From contig JARCOQ010000008.1 in assembly GCA_029207755.1 (NCBI GenBank), forward strand, positions 23,673,021 through 23,737,020: a stretch of 64,000 nucleotides of DNA. Direction: 5' to 3'. Positions 24,211-38,800 of the stretch are shown piece after piece. Numbering within the stretch: position 1 is the stretch's first letter; the number at the start of each line of letters is the position of its first letter. The stretch is from Chamaea fasciata (lineage: Eukaryota > Chordata > Aves > Passeriformes > Sylviidae). The notes under the pieces were generated by a model. That model made no database searches. It was not told where the DNA came from and saw only the letters and a list, made by a program, of their open reading frames with translations. Made by a program: the position numbers and the translations under genes.

Positions 24211-26890
24211 GTCTTGAGGGGTTCAGCAGGCTCCTGGGGGTCTGGATGGCTGCAGGACTTCTGGGAATCTGGGGGGATCCTGGGGCACTTCAGGGGACCT
24301 GGGGAGTAACTGCCCTTAGGGGCTGCTGGGGTGTGTTAGGAACCTGGGGCAAAGTCTTATTGGATGGGGAGTTGTGGAGGTCTGGAGAACTGGGAGATTT
24401 CTAGGGGGCTCTGCTGGCTGTTCAACCATCTCCAGACCACTGGGCCAGTCCAGGCCCTGACAGGCTACTGGCAGCATTTGCCTGTGCCAGGGCTTCTCTT
24501 GGCTACCAAAGGAATGGATTTGGCTTTGCCCAGATCAGGAGCGGTAGAGAGCTGTGGTAAGGAGCCATCAGCCCCCACGAGAGTTGTCCCTTTTCCTCAG
24601 TTGGACAGAGAACAAGACGCACAGCCCAGCTGGTTTGCACACCAGTGAGAGGCTCACAGACACAGTGCAGAGGTAACTCATGGATGTGCAGAGGAGTTAC
24701 CCCACAAGCACAGACCATGTGCCTCCTCCCCAGATATTTGGCTTCTGTGAGCTCCATCCTTCAGGAGCTGTGATTTGGAGCAATGGCAGGGGGGACACAC
24801 ATCAGATACCTTATTCAAAAGCACTAAAAGTCTTCCCAGGGGTTTATGTGTTGCCACATCTCCAGAGCCATGTCCATGCAGCCCAGAGCATGAAAGCAGT
24901 ACATTGTGGGGGAGCTGAGACAATCCAGAGAAAGAACTTGCCAAAGGTTGGAGCTCAGACTCTGAACATCTCACAAAGGGTTTCAGAATCTCTCTATGGG
25001 TGGTCTCAGCTATGGTTCCAGAGGACAGCAGGAATGACCTAAAGTTTCATGAGACCTGCCTGAACTGACCTCTCCTGACAGACAGTCCAGGCCTTGAGGT
25101 GTGCTCAAGTGCATCCAATTCAGAGGGACCTGCAGAGCCTATGGAACAGCTCCGCACGTCTTCCAGCATAGAGCTCCTGCAACTCTCCAGCTCCCTTCCT
25201 GGAGGACCATTTTGCACTCACACATGTCCTCCCTGTCCCAGACACACCTGAGGAAACACAATATGACATGCAAACATGCCCTCCCGCAGGCACACGTAGG
25301 GACAGTGTCACACACACACACACTGGCAATTTGCTGTGTATTCATGGAGATGCAGGAAAATGCACAGGCCAACCTATTTACATACCCATGAGGGGCTCAC
25401 ACACATGGTGATGGGTGTATATACAAACTCACATGCACACATGTGGTCGTGAACAAGCATAAACATGCTGCCTGTGCATCCACAGACACCAAGCTGCTTG
25501 CATGCACAAGTACCTTCACCAGCACCCACCCTACCCTACTCACACCCACCCATGTGTTCCCATGGGTGGGCGTGGGGACAGGAGTTCCATGTGCCTCCCT
25601 TCTCCCAGCACCACTGTGGCCAAGCCAGAAGGGAATTTCCAGCTGTGAAGTTGCAGCTGACAAATTTAGAGGTTCCCTCCCCAGTGATTGCTGGGCCAAG
25701 TTAATGGTTCACTAGCACCTTGCTTCTCCTGCCTTTCCCTGCTGGCTGCCTGGGGCAGGTGAGGAAGGACCCACTGGTGGGCATCTCCAACACCCCCATG
25801 CAGTCTGCCTTGCAGTCTGCCCACCACTGTGAGCTCTGCTTTTACCCTGCCTGGCAGTGCCCAGCACGTGGGGCATTGCCCACCTCAGCTACCTCAGCTT
25901 AGAGCTCTCTTGAAGAGGGGTGGACAGAAAAGCACCCAGTGATTCCTCCCCCATGAATCCCCCACAGATGCAACATGGAGGCCGGGCACAGGAGCGTTGA
26001 CCTCTCTGCCCAGGCTTTCACCCTGCTGACATCCCTCTGGGAATTCTCAACCCAGTGGGCACTGCCAGCTGAGCAGGCACTGCACACACACACCACTCTG
26101 CAGTTACCTAAACCCCTATGCTGGGTAATCCTGGAGAAACCAGTTCCCATGGGCTCCTTGCAGCATGGGAGAGACCCCCTCAGAGATCCCTGGAGCCCCT
26201 GGAACAGAGGCTTGGCAGCTTGCCTTGCTGGGCAGCCAGGCAGGCTGCTCCTCACCCTGTGTTTGTCCATGAGGGGCACAGGCTGATCAGGTTATAAAGA
26301 CATACATGCCTGGCACCCTGCCATCCAGGTGGAGTTGCACGTGGCCCATGGCACGCCAAGTGAATGCCTTGCATACCACCAAGCCAACAGTGTTAGCGCT
26401 GACCAGGGCTTCTGTGTGCCAGGCTCTGCAGCGGGACTGTAGTGACCGTGGCTGGAGTGAAAAGAATACAGGGTCCCTTCAAGAAAGTCAGAGCACAACA
26501 TCATAGTGTTAGGGCATGCCTCCAGCGTGAGGCATGAGTGGAGGCACCATGGACTGCAAACATCCCAGGTCAGATGATGGCAGGACACAAATTGGCACCC
26601 CAAGCAATGACAGCTGTGGGTGATGGGAGGAGAGCACTCACGCAATGGAAGCAGCAGAGCAGGGCAGGAGAGTACTCGCCCTCATCCCCACACATCTCCA
26701 GGCTCAACAACCACAGAGAAAATCAGAGGGTAGGTAAAAAATTAGCTGGATTTTGCCACAGGTCCCAGCAGGGCCAGAGGTTGGCCAGGAGTGTGACGGA
26801 TTGAGACACACAGCTGGGGCAAGACAGCTCTCTGGCTAGTTCCATTCCAGTATGGTGGTCAGTGCTTCTCAGCCCTCCCCAGGAAGCGCT
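24211..26890. other. Intergenic DNA 3' of WNT6
   Basis: No recognisable gene. Open frames of up to about 120 codons occur on both strands but have no domain, no consistent splice partners and no codon pattern that separates them from background. Confidence 0.55.
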
Positions 26891-29800
26891 GTGGCATGCT
26901 GGCTTTAAATAGCTTTATTAGTGGAAGCTCTGTGCCCACAGAGCAGGGGGGCACGGGAATGCCGGGCCAGTCCCATGCTGCCCTCTGGGGAAGCCAGGAC
27001 TCCCCAGAGCGCAGAGCTGAGCTCACCCACGCTGACCCTGCCACTGGCTCCACCTGTCTCTGTCCCAGGGGGGCCTTGTGAGCCTGGAGGTGGCCTCCCA
27101 AATTGTCCTCGCCTGACCCCAGGCTGTCAGATGCAGAGGCTGAGCTCCTGACGGACAGAGCACTTGCGGCACTGCACCACACAGCACCAGTGGAAGCGGC
27201 AAAGGCAGTTCTCCTCCAACACCACCGTCTCGTCCCGGTGCCCTCTCCCGCAGCACAGCAGGTCACACCCACTCGTGTCCATGGCTGTGCTGTTGCAGAC
27301 ACGGCCCCTGGTACCCAGCGAGCCTGTCTTACGATTAGCCGAGCAGAAATCAGGTGAGTCGGCCGAGTAGATGAGGTCCTGTTTATCAGGAGGCTTGATG
27401 TTGTCACCCACGGGGATGAGGGTTTTCCCATCGTTGCCTCCCATGACTTTGAAAGCCCCATTGAAGCGCTCGAGCAGGCGATCCCCCACCTCGCGGAAAT
27501 GGGGCATCTTCCTCCAGCAGGTCCGCAGGGTGCAGGAGCCTGACAGCCCGTGGCATTTGCACTCTGTCCTCATGTAGCTGCGCACCGCCTGAGGAAGAGA
27601 CAGCCATGCTCAGCCCTCGGTTCCCTCTCTCGCAGCCCAGCACCCCCAAAACCCTGCGTCTTGGTGCTGCCCTGGCCCAGGGAAGGGGCTGGGAGTGGAG
27701 AGTGGCCCGGGGGGTTTCCAAGGCACCTGCAAAAGGATACCCAAAAGATATTGGGTCATATTTCAGCCAAAGCTGGTGCAGGTTCATGGCTTAGGGACAC
27801 TGAAGGTGGAGGGCTGGGTAGGGGCACAAGGGGGTGCAGGGGACAGGGAGTGCAGGGGCCTTACCAAACGCCCGGCTTCATTGTTGTGCAGGTCAATAAG
27901 AGCTCGGATGTCATTTTTGCCTTTCTTGTTCTTGGCATCCATGAACTGCTGGGATTTCTCATAGCCAAACTGCACATCATCTCCACAGCCCCCCCACTCC
28001 CAGGCAGTGCCCTCTGTGCCTGGCCCCGCTGTGGGCGAGGGGGGGGCCCGGCTCCGTGTCAGCTCACAGCCACACTGCAGCAGCTCGCCCATGCTGCAGG
28101 CCTGCGTGATGGCGTGGCTCACTCCAGCCGCCGTGATGGCATACACGAAGGCTGTTTCACGGATATCTGCAGGAGAAGGGACAGGGCTGGGATGTGGGTT
28201 CAGCTCCAGCAAGCAAAGCACCACCCCCTGGCTGACATCCCAGGGGCTCAGACCCCCCTTCTCCCTTTCCATATGTGTTCAGTGCTGTTCCCTGGGTGAT
28301 GCACCCACCCTGAAACAGGCTGCCTGGAGCAGGAGCTGCCTCTTGCAAGCAGATTTGAAGGCTCTGGGGGATGGTCAGGCCCTGCCAATGCTCCTCCACT
28401 CAGCTGTGGAGAGGCAACAAATCTCCCACCTCCTCTTGCAAATCTGCATGCTGCCCCATAGGAAAGAGGGAAGCTTAGAGAGCAGAGAGTGGTCCCAGGT
28501 GACCAGGTGGTACCCACAGCTTCCTCACACAACCCTGCAATATCCCTCCAAGCAGTAAAAATTCCAACACCAGCTCCAAACTGGCACCTGGAAACAAACA
28601 CTGTGAGGGATACCGAGGGTGCCACTCACCCTCTGCAGGGCGGCAGTGTTGTAGCTGTGTTGCCTGCTCTCCCCCCACTACCCTCTTTGCCATGGGGAGC
28701 TGCCTGCCCCCCTCTCTCCACCGGCACAGCCTCCACCCTGCAGGATTATTTATTATTAGTATTTGCTCCTGTCTCTCTCTGCTCCGGGACACGAATTCCA
28801 AGCATCTTTCCCCTGCCCGGACCTGCCGCTCGCAGCCGCAGCCAGCGGGGGATTCTGGCAGCAGGGGTGCGGCGCCCTGCTCGGGGGGCTCCTGCACTCC
28901 CCCTGCTTCATGCCAGCCCAACTCCTGCCCACCCAAATGCCAGGGCAGGGCTGACCCAGGATGGTGGCCTGCAGGGGATTCCTGGGGAGGGAGGAGAAGG
29001 TGGGTTTTGAGGGGTGTCCCATCCCTCCATCTTCAGTATTCTGACTTGGGGAGGCTGCAGGAAGAGGCATACCAGGGCACCAGTTCCATAAGTGCTCTTC
29101 CAAAAGCCCACACAGCACCTGCATCCATCTGGTGTTAGCAGGAACTGGGCACACTGGTGCCTTTCTGGCAGTACCACTGAGGGGATACCACCCCCTCCCC
29201 AGGCCCTCCTGCTCCCACAAGCCACCCAACCACCTGCCTGTTCCCACCTGGGGTTGGCAGAACCCTCGGCAGACAGCCCAAAACTGGCAGAGGTTCCCAT
29301 GCCACCCTGCCAGCCGGGCCCTGGGGGGATGCTGCTCCTCTGAGAGTCCTCCAGACACGTGGCTGTCCCCAAGCCAGCCTGCCCTGGCATGCCACACCTG
29401 GCACAGGTGGCAGCAAGGGAAGAGGGGACAGCCGTGACTGTGCCAGGGAGGCCATGGCCAGGAATGGGAAGTTTGCAGCATCCTTGGGTAAAAAGGATGT
29501 TGGATGGGAGGTACTCGTCTATTGGAGCTGGGAGCCCCAAAAATGCTGGGATACTTTATGCAGTGCCTGCAGGCTTACAGGGAGTCTGGTGCCTGCTGGC
29601 ACCTCTGACGGCTTCTGACACCCATCTTGCTGCCCTGGGGAACTCCACACTTGTAGCTGGGATGCTCCATGTCCTCAGAGTGCCAGGGACCCACATGCTC
29701 ACCACTGTCCCTACGACACTGCTTATCTCTACCACCCAGGCAGTGAGGCTGGACGGTGTGGTGGCTCCTTCAGCATCCCCATGCTTGATGTGCCTGTGCC

Positions 29801-32800
29801 CCCTCCAACACAAGCTGTCCCTGGGTACCCAGCAACTCCTTTCACTCACCACCTCGTCTGGCCCTGCATCCTGGCACCACCCCACTTCCTGTGCCTGGCA
29901 CAGATCCCACCTGCCTCACTGCCATGTTATGGTGAAAATAGGTGACTCCAGAGGCAGGGGAGTCCCCCATGTACCCTGACCCTCTGCCTCTTGACTGAAT
30001 ACACCTCCCTGTGTTGGGGGTAACCCACCTCTGCAAATGAGCTTTGTAAATGAGCCTATCCACCTCCCATGGGCCAGTGTTTCCCTTGAGGCTTCAGCTC
30101 TGACCCCCTACTAGTACCTGCAGTCAGCTGGGTGCCCAGGGCACTCCACTCTTTCCAGTTCCCCCAGGGATGCCCCCTTGACCCCCCCTGCATGGCCTAT
30201 GGACATACACACTTTGCCTCGGGCTGGCCATGCACCAACAGATGTGATGGCTGAAGAGATGTGGGACTTACTCCAGCATCTTCATCTGCCATTGCACAAA
30301 CATGGGAAGAGGGGCAGGACTAAACTCACCTCACACTAAGTGATCTTACCAGCCCAAGGTGCTTCAAGCATCTCCCCTTGCTTGGAGCACCATCCACTCC
30401 CAGCCTCTCTCCCTGAGGAGTATGGCAGGGCTTTCCCATCCCTTACACACTCACGGGTGCCCTCCTGCTCTGCTCCTGCTCTGATGCAGCTGGGCCTGGT
30501 TTGGACCACTGTATCCACTGCCTGAGAGCTGCACCCAGCCCCGTTTCTTAGGCTGACATCAGGGTGCCCATCCAGGGACAGGGACAGGAGACAAGCACTC
30601 CTCTGCTCCCTGCAAGGCCACGAGAAGGGATGTGAAGGGCACCCACGGGGTGAGAGGCAGCTCCCAACGGCTGTGCACTGCCTCCCACCCGGGCCCCTTC
30701 CCACAGCACACCCTGGGGTCCCGGGGTAGCAGTAAATCACTGCCAGACGAGGGTGCATTCTTGGGCTTCATGAAGCCCCGCACTGTCTGGGAGCATTGGT
30801 AATTGCTTCATTACAACACCGGGAGACATGTCCCGGCAGTAAAACCTCAGCGTGACTGCACTGGGGAGCACTGAGCAACCCCCTACATGCACACACTCAC
30901 ACATACAGCTTTGCACGCCAAGGCTCTGCTGCAGGAGTCCTGAGGAGGTGTGTGACCAGGCTGGGGTCGTTCTGGGAAACGGGAAGCTGAGGAAGCACTG
31001 GCCTTACCCTGCTGCAGGATCTTGCCGAAGTACTTGCTGTGGCTGGTGCAGTTCCAGCGGCGGAAGCGGAATTGGTACTGGCACTCCCGGACGCCCAGCT
31101 TGGTGCCCTTGGCCACCTCCTGCACAATCTCTGGCTCCAGCTGGCACAGCTCTGCCTGCTTCCCTGCCAGCCGCTTCGTCTTGCGACAGATGCTGTTGGG
31201 GTCCATGACCAGGGGGCTCCCCACTGCCCTGCAGGAGGGGACAGAGAGCAGAGCAAAACCAGCACCCAAGCCCAGGAGACCAGGCTGTGGATGGGACATG
31301 ACCAGACCTACCCCTAGGGACAGAGCAAGGCTGCAGGGCAGTGCCAGCTCCATGCTGAGCCTGGGTGACAAGGGGACAGAGAGACGTATGCAGTGGGAGC
31401 AGGACAATAGGTATGGGTGGGCCACCCAGGCAATACCTTGCCCTGTCCATCCATTCAGGGAACTGGGAGGATCTCCAACCCTGGGACAGGCTATAGGATG
31501 ATGCTGGCACATACCACTCTACATCCTTGGTGACATCCATGGGGGTGATGGTGGTGTCCCTGACAGGAGATGGCAGAAATATTGTGTTACTCAGCATCTG
31601 CTCTTTGGGACCGGCACTGACTAAACCCTGCCCTGGCATTGGTGTGTGACTGATGCCCGATTCAGCTGTGTCTCCCAGAGCTGTGGACACAACAAGAAGC
31701 GCAGCTGGCATTCTTGGTGTGTCCCCCCCTCTCCACGGGGGCTCGCTGCTTTACCCCGTGGGAGACTAGATGAGTGACCTTGCTTCTGATAAAGCCCCTC
31801 GGCTGCTGGCCAGGATCCTGTACTCACCTCCCCAAATCCAGGCACTGACTCCAGGGAATGGAGCTGCAGGCGGGTGCAGGAGTGCAAGGGAGGGATGCAG
31901 GTGGCATCGCCAGCTTTGGCAATGCCAGTGAGGGAGGGCAAGTCCTGGCTGAGCCCACGTCAGAGGCAGCTCCTCCTTGCCAGCACAGCTGGAGTGAGGT
32001 GCCTGGCTCCCTGGCCCTGAAGGCAAAGTCTGAGCACAACGCTGTGCACCCTGGTGCGCCATCGGCTACAGAAACTCCTGTACTTTCCCCACACATTTTG
32101 CCTGGAGTGCCCTCCACGGCACAGCTCGTGCAGCTGCACAGCCTGCCAGCACCCTGCCTCATGCTGGCACAGGCAGTGCTCTGGCTCTGCCACGGGCAAC
32201 TCCAGAGCCGTGGGCCACACCAATTTAGCACACCCTAAACTCAGCCCACCCTTGCCTCCAGCGCTGCTCCTGTGGGCTCAGAGCTCATCCTGCTCAACAA
32301 CATGATTTTCATGGCCATGGATGACCACAGAACCTCAGGATTGGACCCAGGTTATACCCCAGGACCAGGACATGCCTGATGATTGGGAGGCTACATTCCC
32401 TGGGATTCCCTGGGGAGCAGTGCTTGGGCGGCCTGTGCTGCCTTCAGCCCCACTCACTGGAGAGCATCAGCTGCACAGCTTCCAAACCCAGAGCTTTATA
32501 GTCTGGCCAAGCCCCAGGGGCTCAAAAATCACAAGCTGAATCTCCGTGTTTAACTGTGTTCTGGGTTTCCTTCTCACTCTTGTGCAGCCGGGGGGCTGTG
32601 TTTGGGACACCAGACTGCAGTACTTTGCTTGCAATCCTGTCCCAAGTAAAAACCCCCTCCAAGCCCCTTGTTTGAAGCTCAAGGCCCTGCCCAGATCCCC
32701 CTGCCTCATGTCAGGCTCCCCAGCTGCCTGGATCTCCTGCCTACCAGACCCCAGCTGGGCTTGGAGAGGATCTGCCCTCTCACACAGCCTGGAAAAGGAG

Positions 32801-35800
32801 CCAAATGCTTTGGATGGACGTTTAAAGGTTAAACAGCTCAACAGAGAGGCATAGCCTGGAAAGGGAACTTCCAGCAGGGAAACTGAGGCAAGCAGACACT
32901 CCTGTTGGGGAGAATGCACTTCCCTTTGCTCCCAGCAGCTCAATTTCCATTTGCTGCAAGATTCACATGGGCCTCTGCAAAAGGATGGGGCAGCTAGGGA
33001 AGTGTCGTGGAGCTTGCCTGGCACAGGTCCTACATAGACAGGGAAACTGAGGCCCACGCGGAAAGTGACCAGAAAATCTGTCCAGTCCCATCCCATGATG
33101 ACCACACAGGGATCCAAGCCTCCATGTTAGCCTCCAAGTTTGCTGTCCTTTGTGGCCACAGGCTCCCAACATCTACAGCGGATGGCGGAGGTTTGGCTGC
33201 CTCTGCCAGTGGAGTGGGGAAGAGGGGAAGCGGGGATGGGACTTTCATTAAGAGATGACTCTTTGTACTCAAATAAAAATGATGCGCCAGCCCCCCGGGG
33301 CTGTCAGATCAAATACTGAACTGCGGCTCACCCCAGCCCGCTGGATCAGGCCGGGAAGAAGAGCTCAGCCCCGCGGGTCTGGGGGGTGGTGGGCGGCTCA
33401 CCGGCACCGCGGGGGTCCCCACCCGTGGTCCAGGCGGCAGCAGGGCTGGCGGGAGAGCACAGCAGCTTTCTGTCCATGCTGACGAGGCGTGGGGTGGGCT
33501 GCCTAAGTCCATTGCAATATTAATTTCCGCTGGGCTCCACTTTCTGGCACAAGGAGGCTGCCGGGAGCCCAAGAGCTGTTTTGCTTTGAGGGTTCGGGGC
33601 GGGGGGAGAATGGAGGGAGACAAGGGCAAGAAAAATGCTGCCAAACTGCTACCACTTTGGCAAGGGCTCCGGCGCAGGGCCCAGATCTGCCTGAGCTTGT
33701 CCCACTCCAAGGCCTCCCGCATCTACAATTAAGGTGCCCCACCTCTGCTGCCGGGCACTCCTCCCCCTGCCCTGGTGAAGGAACAGGGTCGCCAGCCCGG
33801 CTCCCCGCAACTTGCCTGGGGCACCCCGGCCCCCTGCCGCCTCCTGCCTGGGAGCCCCCAGCCAGGCTGGGAAGCACAGCAACATCCCTCCCACCTGCCC
33901 CGGTGCCCTTTGCTGGCTGCCAGAATTGTTGCTGGGGGCTCTGTCTTGCCCCAAAAGCCAATGGGATGATAAACCCCACTTTCCAACATCTCAGCACCCC
34001 TATGTGAGGGAAACAACCCCCTGGAAGGGGGTTGCTGAAAGGGCAGACTGAGGCACAGAAAAGGGGCTGCAAACCACTGCCCACCTGGTGCTGTCACCCC
34101 TTGGGCTGCCACAGCCACAGCCTGAGCCCAGTGACACATGTCAAACAGGAGTCACTGGGGCTTCTGATGCAACCCACGTGCTCTGGATACTGTGCCTGCT
34201 GCAACAGAGCTGGAGGTTCCTCAGAGCCATAATCACCATTTTTTTCCAGCTCATGGTCATGGAGCTTCCAGTATGTCCCAGTCTCATTCCCAGCCAAAAT
34301 CATGGACTACGGAGCCTGGGCCAAGTTGCCATCTTCTCCTTGGGCATAGGGATGATGTGGAACAGGATTTCTGGCCCCTGTCAGCAGACCATTATGGAAG
34401 GGACCCAGTGGGGTCCTGGTTTGCAGGAAGCCAAGGGAGTGGGGCTGGTAGAACTAGGCAGTGAGAAATAGGATAGTCAGCTTTCAGAAGTCGCACTTGT
34501 GGGAGAGCAGTGTTTGGGCCATGCCAACTCCATGTGGGATCTGACAGGCCTGCACCCATTGAGTACTGCTGCCTGGGCACTCCTGCGTGGCAAGGGGACT
34601 CTGCTTTAGGGTACTAAGGCTGTGTCTTGCCTTGCATGCAGGTCCCTATCCCAGCCTCTGGAAGCCTTCAGCAGGGCAATGCACAGTACTAGGGTACCCA
34701 GGTCATCACTCTGAGCCCACAGGTAATTCTGCACCCACCTGGAGAGGTAAGAACTTCAGGGTGACAGCCCTGGAGAATTGACCTCCATCCCTGGAGACAT
34801 AGGCCACCTCATGCCCCACACAGTGATGTCACACTGAGTGACAGCCTACAAGTCAAACCCAAAGGGAGCCTGTCTCTTTCCAAGCTGTGCAAGCAGGACA
34901 AAGGGGACACACAGATTAATTTTCACCCGTCCAGTTTTCCTACAGCCCATGCAGGCATGTGGTGGGCACCCAGGCCCTCACTCGGGGCGTTGCGTGGGTG
35001 CTGCCACTAACCCACTAACCGGGGCAGCTGGGTGTGGAAACAGAGCAGGAGGCCCTTCAGGGTGTGGTGAGTAAGAAGCAAGTCACTGCCCTGGGGGGCA
35101 CAGTCAGGGTTTGACTGCTGAGCAGCACCCGGGGCACTGAGGGAGCAGGAAATGCCATGGGTTGGGAAGAGAAGGGAGACCCCATTCCCTGCCCTCCTCC
35201 TTACACCTCCTTGGCAAGGATGGCATGTAAAAACATCTGGGAAGCTGCCTAAAGGAAAGAGGCTTTGGCATGGCATTGCATCAACCCATGGACCTGCTAG
35301 CTGCAGGGTCATGCTGAGGCCAGGCTGTCATGAGCAGGAGCTGCCCAAACTTGTGCTGCAGGTACTGGGGGGATGGAGGGAGCATGCACCTGCAGAGGTG
35401 GTGGTCCTAAAGCCATGTCCAAACCCTAGAAGGGCTGGGATAAGAAGTCCACCCAGTCGTGCTCACTGTGTCCTTCTTCTGGGTGCTGACAGAGGCTAGA
35501 GCTGGGGTAGCATGAGAGCTTGGTTAGTTCATGCCTAGATGTGGGTGCCACATGTTGTGGGAAGACTGTGCAAAGCCTGAGCAGATGTCAGGGTGTGCCC
35601 AGCACCCTCCTGCATGAGGGGTGTTTGAAGCAGTCAAGGTCCTGATGCAAATCCCAGAAAAACCCTCCAGTTGAGGGCACATGTAGGGCATGGCCAGAAA
35701 GCCTGTGTGCCACCATGGGAGAGTGGATGTGTCCCCAGGAGCAGGGACAAGGGATGGCGTTCGGAAGACTTCAGCTGCCTTTGTGGGAGAAAACAAGTAG

Positions 35801-38800
35801 CCCAATGCAGGAGCCAGTAATCATCTCAAAGAGTGCAAGAGAAACATTGGCCCTTTGAAAAACCCAGCAAGTCAGCAGCTGCCGCAGCAAGGGCACAGGA
35901 AGATGGCAGCAGGCAAGGGCTCTCCCACTGGGAGATTCATTTCTGTCCATATGGTGCTGCTCCAGGGGAGAAGGCATGCTGGGGAAGAGTGGGCAGCCCA
36001 GTCTGTTGGGCGCCATGGGCTAGCAACTGTGGGTCAGCAAGCCCAGGGGTGACTCACAAGGCTCACCCCAAGGCATGCAGGCAGGGCCCTCCAGCCCAGC
36101 AGCCTGCCCTTACAGGCTCCAGCCTTGCAGTGTGGGTGCTGGTCAAGGCAGTGAAAGAAAAGGAGAGACTGTTGCACAAAACCACCCAGGGTGTGTGGCT
36201 TGAGTGACATGGTACTGGGACCCTCTCAAGCAAGGGTACAGCCACAGAGGCTGGTGGGAGAGGTCCTCCCTGAGCACCTCTGAAGAAATCCCATGAAAAT
36301 CTGGAGGTGCACTGCCCTTGCACATAGATGGGCAAGAGGATGGAGGGCAGGTGTCCATCCCTCTGGGCCCCCTCAGACCGCAGCTGCAGCAGAGCAAATT
36401 TCAACTGGAATGATTTTCTCCCTTGCCTTCTCTTCCATCTCCAGTCTGCTCTCAGCCATGCCCATGGAGAGCCAACAGGCACCAGGGAAGCTGACTTTGC
36501 TTGCCCCCACCCCTGGAGTGCCTCTGTTCCTGGAAGGACAGCCCAGGTGCAAACCGGCTTGGCTGAAATCCTGCCCTGGGGTTCCTCAGGCACTAAGTTT
36601 GTCTACTCTGTATCTCTGCAGCCTCTAGACCAGCCCAGGAGCCTCAGGCAGGCCCTACCTGTCCTGCTCAGGGAGAAATCACTGTTGCACAAGGAGCTGA
36701 GCAAGAAATGTGTAAAGAATAGAGGAGGGGGAAGAAAGAATTAACAGAGCCAGTGGGAGCAAGGAAAGCCTACTCCCTGCAGCAATGGCACTAATCAAGG
36801 TGCCAGCAGCACGTGAGTGACATCTTCCATTGGCACAGACCACTGAGCAGAAGCCTGCTCCCCTTTGCCATGGAAAGGTCTGTGTCTTCAGTGAGCTCTC
36901 TGAGGACATCCTAACACAATGAGCATGCTCCATCTCAGGCTACAATGTCACCAGCAGGATGTCAGTGCTTGTACATCATACCTGAATCTTCTTCCAGAGA
37001 TGCAACCGTCTGCCAGGATCCCAATGGGCACAGTTACCATCCATGTGGGGCCAGGCCTGGATGCTTGCCTGGGCTGGGACTGTGCCTCTTGAGATCCAGC
37101 CCAGCTACAGCCCACCACACCAGTCTCACAAATTAGGTCATCAGTGGGGGAAAAAGTTGGCTTGAACAGGCAAACCCTGTATCCTCCCCACCACACAGAT
37201 AATCTACTCAGGGTAAAGTTGTACGTTTCTTTCCTGGCCAGGGGAAAATGCCCCCTTGGCTAAGCACCCACAAGTGCCCAGTGATGCACACACAAAGGTG
37301 TGCCACCAAAGTCCCTATGCATCAGTGACAGTAAGGAACAGCTCTATCAATGCCACCACTCCTGGGCTTCCAGGAACCCTGGCACAACACACAGCTGTTC
37401 CTCTGAATCCCTCCCCAACAATAGCAAAACCCACAGACACCAGTGCATCCCAGACTTGGGAGAGGGGACCAGTATCAGGAGCAGATGCCTGTCATGAGTG
37501 CCCAGACTCCTCTGCCCCACACAGGAAGGGCTCCCTTGGATGATCTCAGCCAGGGGCCAAAACACCAGACTCTGAGGGAAGCAGTTCATGACCCAGCTGC
37601 TCCTATGCCCTGTCCCAGGAAGCCTGGCACATCTGTTTGGTGGTGCTGGTGGCCTCATCCCCCCATCACCTCTTTCCAGCTCACTGGCTCCAGGGTGAAG
37701 GAGAGTGTGAGCTGGTGATCCCCCTGAAGCTACTCCACTGCCCAGTGCATTCATTGTGCATCAGGCAGTTGAGTTATTATTCTTAAAATAAGGGTTCCTT
37801 TTCTTCTTTTTTAAAAGAAGAAAAAACAAGTTTGACCCCTTGCCCTCCTCTGCCAAATCCTGCTAATCTCCCAACATCGCCGCTGCCTGTGCACACATGG
37901 CACCAGCAGGACCCAGACTCCATGGTGAGATGCAGTTCTGAGCACCTGGGGCAAGGGGCACCGGTACCCCTGCACCCTGCCCTTGGTGGTGCTGTCTGCC
38001 TGCCCCTGAAATGAAGGCAAAATGAGCTTCTGCTTCACCTCTTCTTATTCCAGTCATGGGCAGATGTCCTCAAAGCTGGAGCACAGGGCATGAACTTGGA
38101 GATATTGCTGAAGATGGGGCAGAGAAAGCATGGACAGCTGAAGGGACAGCTGTATGTGTGTCTGAGAATTAGCCAGGGAAAAACAGCAGGTCTCAGGCAG
38201 CAGGAGAGCATATGTCCTGCAATGACACAGCTACCCTGAGGTAGGTGGCAGGGAGTGCGGAGACCCTCCACAAGCCCTGGCCAGGGCTTGCCCTACCTCG
38301 CTCTCCCCTCTTCTAGCAAAAAACCCAAGGTAAGTCACTCTCAGACCCATGTTAAACACTTGCCTGGCAATAAACACAGTGCTTGGGCTCCAGGGACAAA
38401 CTCTCAGCTGATGCTCTGACTGCAGTCCTGGAGCCAAGGCTAGCTAACTGGCTATGGAATGGAGATGTGGAATAAATCACTGGTGGGAAGGCAGGGGACT
38501 GTGAGGGGAAAGGCTTATGGAGAGCTTTATTTTAGGGGTCAAAAGACTGTGACAATGTGGAGACGAATAGCCTCAGATAATGAATGATAGCCTGGACGGC
38601 ATGCTGGGGAGCTGGAATCTAAGCACTTAAAACCGGATAAAGACAGGCTGGGTGAAATTCTTAATAGATTTAAATAGTTCATGTTTCGACAGATACCTGG
38701 GCTTTCCAAGGCTGGGTCCCAGTTCTGTGCCTGTAATGAATCCCCCACCCCCTCTGGTATTCTGCAAGGCACCGTCTCTGCCTTTGATGAGGGCACCATT

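Noticed and set aside
24680..25042. Plus-strand open frame of 120 codons between WNT10A and WNT6
   Set aside because: No domain and no flanking splice or promoter signals linked to it. The length is expected by chance in this base composition.
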